Assembly (NCBI RefSeq): GCF_000471905.2
Contig: NW_006498233.1
Span: 681,559 to 745,558, forward strand
Length of the DNA: 64,000 nt
From: Amborella trichopoda
Taxonomy: Eukaryota > Streptophyta > Magnoliopsida > Amborellales > Amborellaceae
Reading direction: 5' to 3'
Both the position numbers and the translations under genes were made by a program. Below the pieces are notes generated by a model, which did no database searches, was not told the DNA's origin, and saw only the letters and a program-made list of their open reading frames with translations. Below are positions 60,546 through 64,000 of the stretch, in pieces. The first letter of the stretch is position 1. Every line of letters begins with the position of its first letter.

Positions 60546-60550
60546 AGGGA

Positions 60551-60930
60551 AAAGTTTATATAGAGCCAAGGCTCTAAACAATTAAATTTGAGCCTATTTC
60601 AAAAATTTCACTAGAAGAGGTTGTTTTGATGCCTAAATATCTTCAAATTGATCATCTCGACATCAAGATACATGAACATGAGAAAAAAATAGATTTCAAG
60701 TTTTGAAAATTATGTATTTTGTAACGTATTTTTTTACCGTCAAATTTCAAGATTTTGAAGTTTTCATATATCTATCGATTCACACTATTGTTGAAGTTTT
60801 AAAGTTTATAAATAATTATGAAAACATATTTTAAGGCTATCACAAATATTTTCAGTATTGAAACCACATTTCTTGATACCATTTGAAGGTAGGTCCTAAT
60901 TTAATTGCTCTCAATTCTCTAAAAATCTCA
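60551..60930. mobile_element. MITE family A, copy 4 (diverged termini)
   Basis: Interior landmarks match the other copies: TTGATCATCTCGACATCAAG, then CATGAGAAAAAAATAG, TTCAAGATTTTGAAG and TCATATATCTATCGATTC. The left-end palindrome is GAGCCAAGGCTC in place of AAGGTTGCAACCTT, so the terminus differs but remains self-complementary. Confidence 0.6.
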
Positions 60931-61370
60931 TGGAAGTGCGTCTTTTTATGGCTTTACACTGGTTTGGACTCGTACTTCTTTTCACCTGAGTGTCTTTTCA
61001 CCTGTGAGTATCTGTTCGGATGATGATTAATTTTATTTAGAATAATCTATTTTAGCTGAAATTAGTATACTTTACATTATATTATTATGTTAGCTGTTTG
61101 GTATAATATTATATATAATATTATTTAATTATCGAAATTTTTAGTTTCAGTTATTTTTAGCTATTTTGGACAAAAAACATATGGTTTTCCAACAAATTAA
61201 GTTGGACAAAATAAAAGCACATTTTAAAAAACATAAATTTGCATATAAAATTGCCTACAATTTTATCTCATATGGCTTTGTAATGCACACCGCCAATCAA
61301 CAGATAATTAAATATGCCAATTAACATTATTGAAAACAGTGAGTTATAAGTTATAATAAGTAAAATTGGG

Positions 61371-61466
61371 CTTCGGCTTGAGTGGCTAGTAGGTGATGTT
61401 TAGCAGCGCTACATCTCAAGTTCGATTCCTACAACTGCACTACCCAAAAGAGAAAAAAAAAAAAAA
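61371..61466 (+). mobile_element. tRNA-derived SINE (short)
   Basis: A-box-like GGCTTGAGTGGCTAGTAGG and B-box AGTTCGATTCCT are spaced as in an RNA polymerase III promoter, followed within ~20 bp by an A-rich tail (GAAAAAAAAAAAAAA). The length (~95 bp) and tail fit a plant SINE or tRNA-derived retropseudogene. The anticodon arm is not a recognisable tRNA. Confidence 0.55.
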
Positions 61467-61749
61467 CCTTGAATTATGTTGCTTTACCCTTCCTATCCAA
61501 TGAGTTTGGATGAATTAGGTTGGAACTTGAAATTCCAAATCGAAGTCATTTTCTTTAGCAGTTTATTAGCTAAGAACTTGAAGTTTCGAACTAGCTTTTT
61601 TAAAAATTTAGCAGTTTGGAACTTGAAGTTCCAAATAGTTTATTCACCTAAAAAATGCAAGTACCTTTGGTTTGGAAAAATCAGGGTTTTTGTAATTTTT
61701 AGTAAATAATCTGAATTTGTTGGGCGAAATGAACAAAAAGACGGCCGCC
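61467..61749. other. Spacer with GAACTTGAA..TTCCAA repeats
   Basis: GGAACTTGAA.TTCCAAAT recurs three times (61520, 61570, 61620). The 61476-61709 frame reads through it but matches nothing. Confidence 0.4.
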
Positions 61750-63005
61750 TTGCTGCTGAGGTAGCTGTTTTTTCCAAAATGCTTAGTCGTGGACTAAGCG
61801 GCTTACTTAAGGTGGTTCCTTCAAGGCGCTTACCTAGGCGTCCAAGGCACCCACCTAGGCAGCAGAAAAGGCAAGATGCTAGACACCTCCTCCCCCAATG
61901 GCAGAAAATAAAACTCAGGCAATGTCTAAAATCATCAATTTACCCCCCTAAAAAAAGGGGGAAAAGGGTTTTGGGCGTCATTTTTGCTCCTAAAAAAATT
62001 GTTCGTGAAATTTAGATCGAGAAAAAACTAGAAAAAAAACAAGATTTTGAAGATTTATAGGGAGATCGAATTTTTTTTCGACCTCCTCGAAAGGTCAAGA
62101 AATTAAAGGAGATTTATCTCCAATCTTTTTGAGGTTTTAGTGGTCGTAAAATAGCAGATTTGGAATCCAAAACATTTGGATTTGGCCGATATTGATTCCA
62201 CTTCATGAAGCTTGGTATATTTTAATTTTTTTTTAGGTTATGTATTTGTTTCTTTTTCACAATGCCTTATGATGATATTCTATGCTATTTGTACTTTTTT
62301 TTTTGATACTTAATGATATATATTTGGTATGTTATTTGACTATTTGCATAATTATTTTCCCATTTTGATATGTAGTTTGGGTCTATGGGAAAACAATTCA
62401 ATAAAAAAAGTCCCTTGCCCCCAAATCGAATGAATATTGTATTTGTACCTCTTTTTTTTTTTAGGTTTAAGAAATGAGTTTAGTTTTATAATTCATAAAT
62501 AATTAGTCCTCAGATTTTTTTTTTTTCGTTAGTCTAACAATTGTTTATTAAATAATTGTATATTTAATATGGTTTTTCGATTTTGTATTATATCATAGCA
62601 ACTTTGATGTGTATGTGTAACCTAGATTTATTTTTTGTCTTAATAAAAACTCAATATATTAAAGGGTCAATATGAAAATTATTTTTTACTTCATTTCCTA
62701 TTTGTAATTTATTTTTTTTTTGATTGCTTGTTTTTGTGTATGTATTTATAATTTTCACTTCTTGTAAATGTTTTCAAGTATGATTTTTGAGTTTTTAACC
62801 ATTTAATTTACAGTCTAAAGTCATAAATATTTATGTTTGATTTGTCCTTCTGACTTTTGAACAAAATATTATATACAAAACTTATTAAATAAAAAAAAAT
62901 CATTTCTATATGCAATGAAATTGTGGGCGGGAGGGGGAGGGGGGTGGGCGGGAGGGGGGGGGTGGCCTTTGTGTTTAGGGTGCCTGCTTAGGTGGCTCAG
63001 AGCTC
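61750..63005. mobile_element. Element with GC-rich CCTAGGC-type ends, copy 3
   Basis: GC-rich left part (GACTAAGCGGCTTACTTAAG, CGCTTACCTAGGCGTCC, CACCCACCTAGGCAGC) and right part (GGGTGCCTGCTTAGGTGGCT) surround ~1 kb of AT-rich noncoding DNA. The terminal vocabulary matches 10.9, 41.4 and 47.4 kb. Precise ends are not determined. Confidence 0.4.
62923..62965 (+). other. G-run cluster, potential G-quadruplex
   Basis: Six or more runs of three to nine G within 43 bp (GTGGGCGGGAGGGGGAGG and a second similar unit), in otherwise AT-rich DNA. It also looks like a duplicated GGGCGGGAGGGGG unit. Confidence 0.7.
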
Positions 63006-63009
63006 AAAT

Positions 63010-64000
63010 TGTTGGCTATGTAGGCTTTCAAGGGTTAAAAGCTAAGAGTCTTTCACACAGTGGGATTTAGAGAGAGACTGAATCTAGGCGCTTGGTGCAC
63101 TGGAGCCCAGATTCATATGCCTCAAGTATTTGAGACATTGAGAGTACACATTTGGAGAGAGTAATATATCGGGGAGGTATAAGGGTTGCCTCCAAATCAA
63201 GACTGTACTTATTATAATGCCTCATAGTTAATGTGATTAGCCAGAGTTTGGATAATTCAATTGAGTAAAATAGAACCGGAGTATTTAAAATAGTATTGGC
63301 CCTATATAGAATGATCATGGCTTATGGGACATGAGGCCGTATTCTGATACGAGACCGTTTCATAACATATGCATTTACAGTTGCATGGGAAGCTACTCTT
63401 CTAATGAATTATTTGAATTAGAATAGATAGTATACCTATGCTTTGAAAGGATCCTTGTACTTGAGTTGGAATATATCCTACACAGATGCACCTGTAATCC
63501 ATTGAGAGTCGGATGATGGGAAGCTCTGGCTCAATGATTTTGATGTGACCAATTATGTGTCATTGCCATAAACTGTAGAACATAGGTTCGTTGGGTGAGC
63601 TTGATATATCATTGGAACATCATTCGAGACTTGCCTAAAGGAGTGCTCCGATTCCTAGAGTCGATGCTACGAGATCTCGCATACCCTTTGTCCAAATTAA
63701 TTATAGTAGGAAATGATGCATAAATGATAAAAATGGGTTAAATATTTATTATAATTTTTAGAGAATTTTTTGAAATTCTTTGATGGCCAAAAATGTGTTT
63801 CTAAATTTTGTTTGGCCACAATTCCATTTGAGGACATCCCTGTAGGTGCCATGTAGCACCCGAGTGGCCATAGGTGGCCATGTGGCAGATCATGCCCCAC
63901 ACACTGATCACCACCCAGCTGGATGCTGATCTCTAGGAATAGGGATCTCTATGACATTTGTTGTCTTGTTTTGTTATTTAATACCTTATGTTATATTGTT
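63010..64000 (+). mobile_element. LTR start running off the window
   Basis: Begins TGTTGGCTATG. It shares, in opposite orientation, the GAGTGCTCCGATTC segment (63640) and the distal GTGCACTGGAG/AGAGAGAG region with the LTR ending at 58137. The right end is outside the window, so it may be a solo LTR or part of a full element. The minus frame at 63697-63900 is not a recognised gene. Confidence 0.45.

Overview
The window looks like nuclear DNA of a flowering plant. It is AT-rich, has large GT-AG introns, and is crowded with plant-type mobile elements: Ty1/copia, L1-type LINE, RTE, hAT, MITEs, solo LTRs and a tRNA-derived SINE. It also carries a piece of plant mitochondrial DNA. I cannot name the species. 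Two N-gaps (32530-32549 and 43093-43207) mark it as a draft assembly.

Only one host gene can be supported, on the + strand. Its coding exons are 30340-30473, 37335-38931, 58939-58998, 59155-59318 and 59400-59508. Joined, they give about 687 residues with consistent splice phases. The second coding intron is about 20 kb and is filled with nested transposons. The encoded protein has a conserved basic N-terminal block, a long Ser/Glu-rich middle containing three tandem ~63-residue repeats, and a short Trp-containing C-terminus. I recognise the block as typical of an uncharacterised plant protein family, but I cannot give it a gene name.

Layout. 1-5 kb: a 30-bp-based satellite, an LTR-like promoter, and a polypyrimidine tract followed by a ~52-bp tandem repeat that encodes a conserved hairpin. 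5-28 kb: gene-free; short tandem duplications, a LINE RNase H relic, two MITE families, a ~540-bp foldback element, a copia gag relic and two solo LTRs with target duplications. 28-30.3 kb: probable promoter, 5' UTR and 5' UTR intron, including a mitochondrial insert with a tRNA-Tyr pseudogene. 30.3-37.3 kb: exon 1 and intron 1, with a gap, a solo LTR and a long-TIR element ending 45 bp before exon 2. 37.3-38.9 kb: exon 2. 38.9-58.9 kb: intron 2, holding RTE tails, a hAT relic, a copia relic interrupted by an LTR, a 5'-truncated LINE sitting in the copia LTR region, and a further long LTR. 58.9-59.5 kb: exons 3-5 with a decayed duplicate of exon 3. 60-64 kb: a MITE, a SINE, a GC-ended element with a G-quadruplex-type run, and an LTR running off the end.

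There is no operon, defence system or other multi-gene unit here. The most interesting signals are the covarying hairpin satellite, the duplicated and decayed exon, the foldback element, the tRNA-containing mitochondrial insert between 19-bp direct repeats, and a probable assembly error at the first gap.
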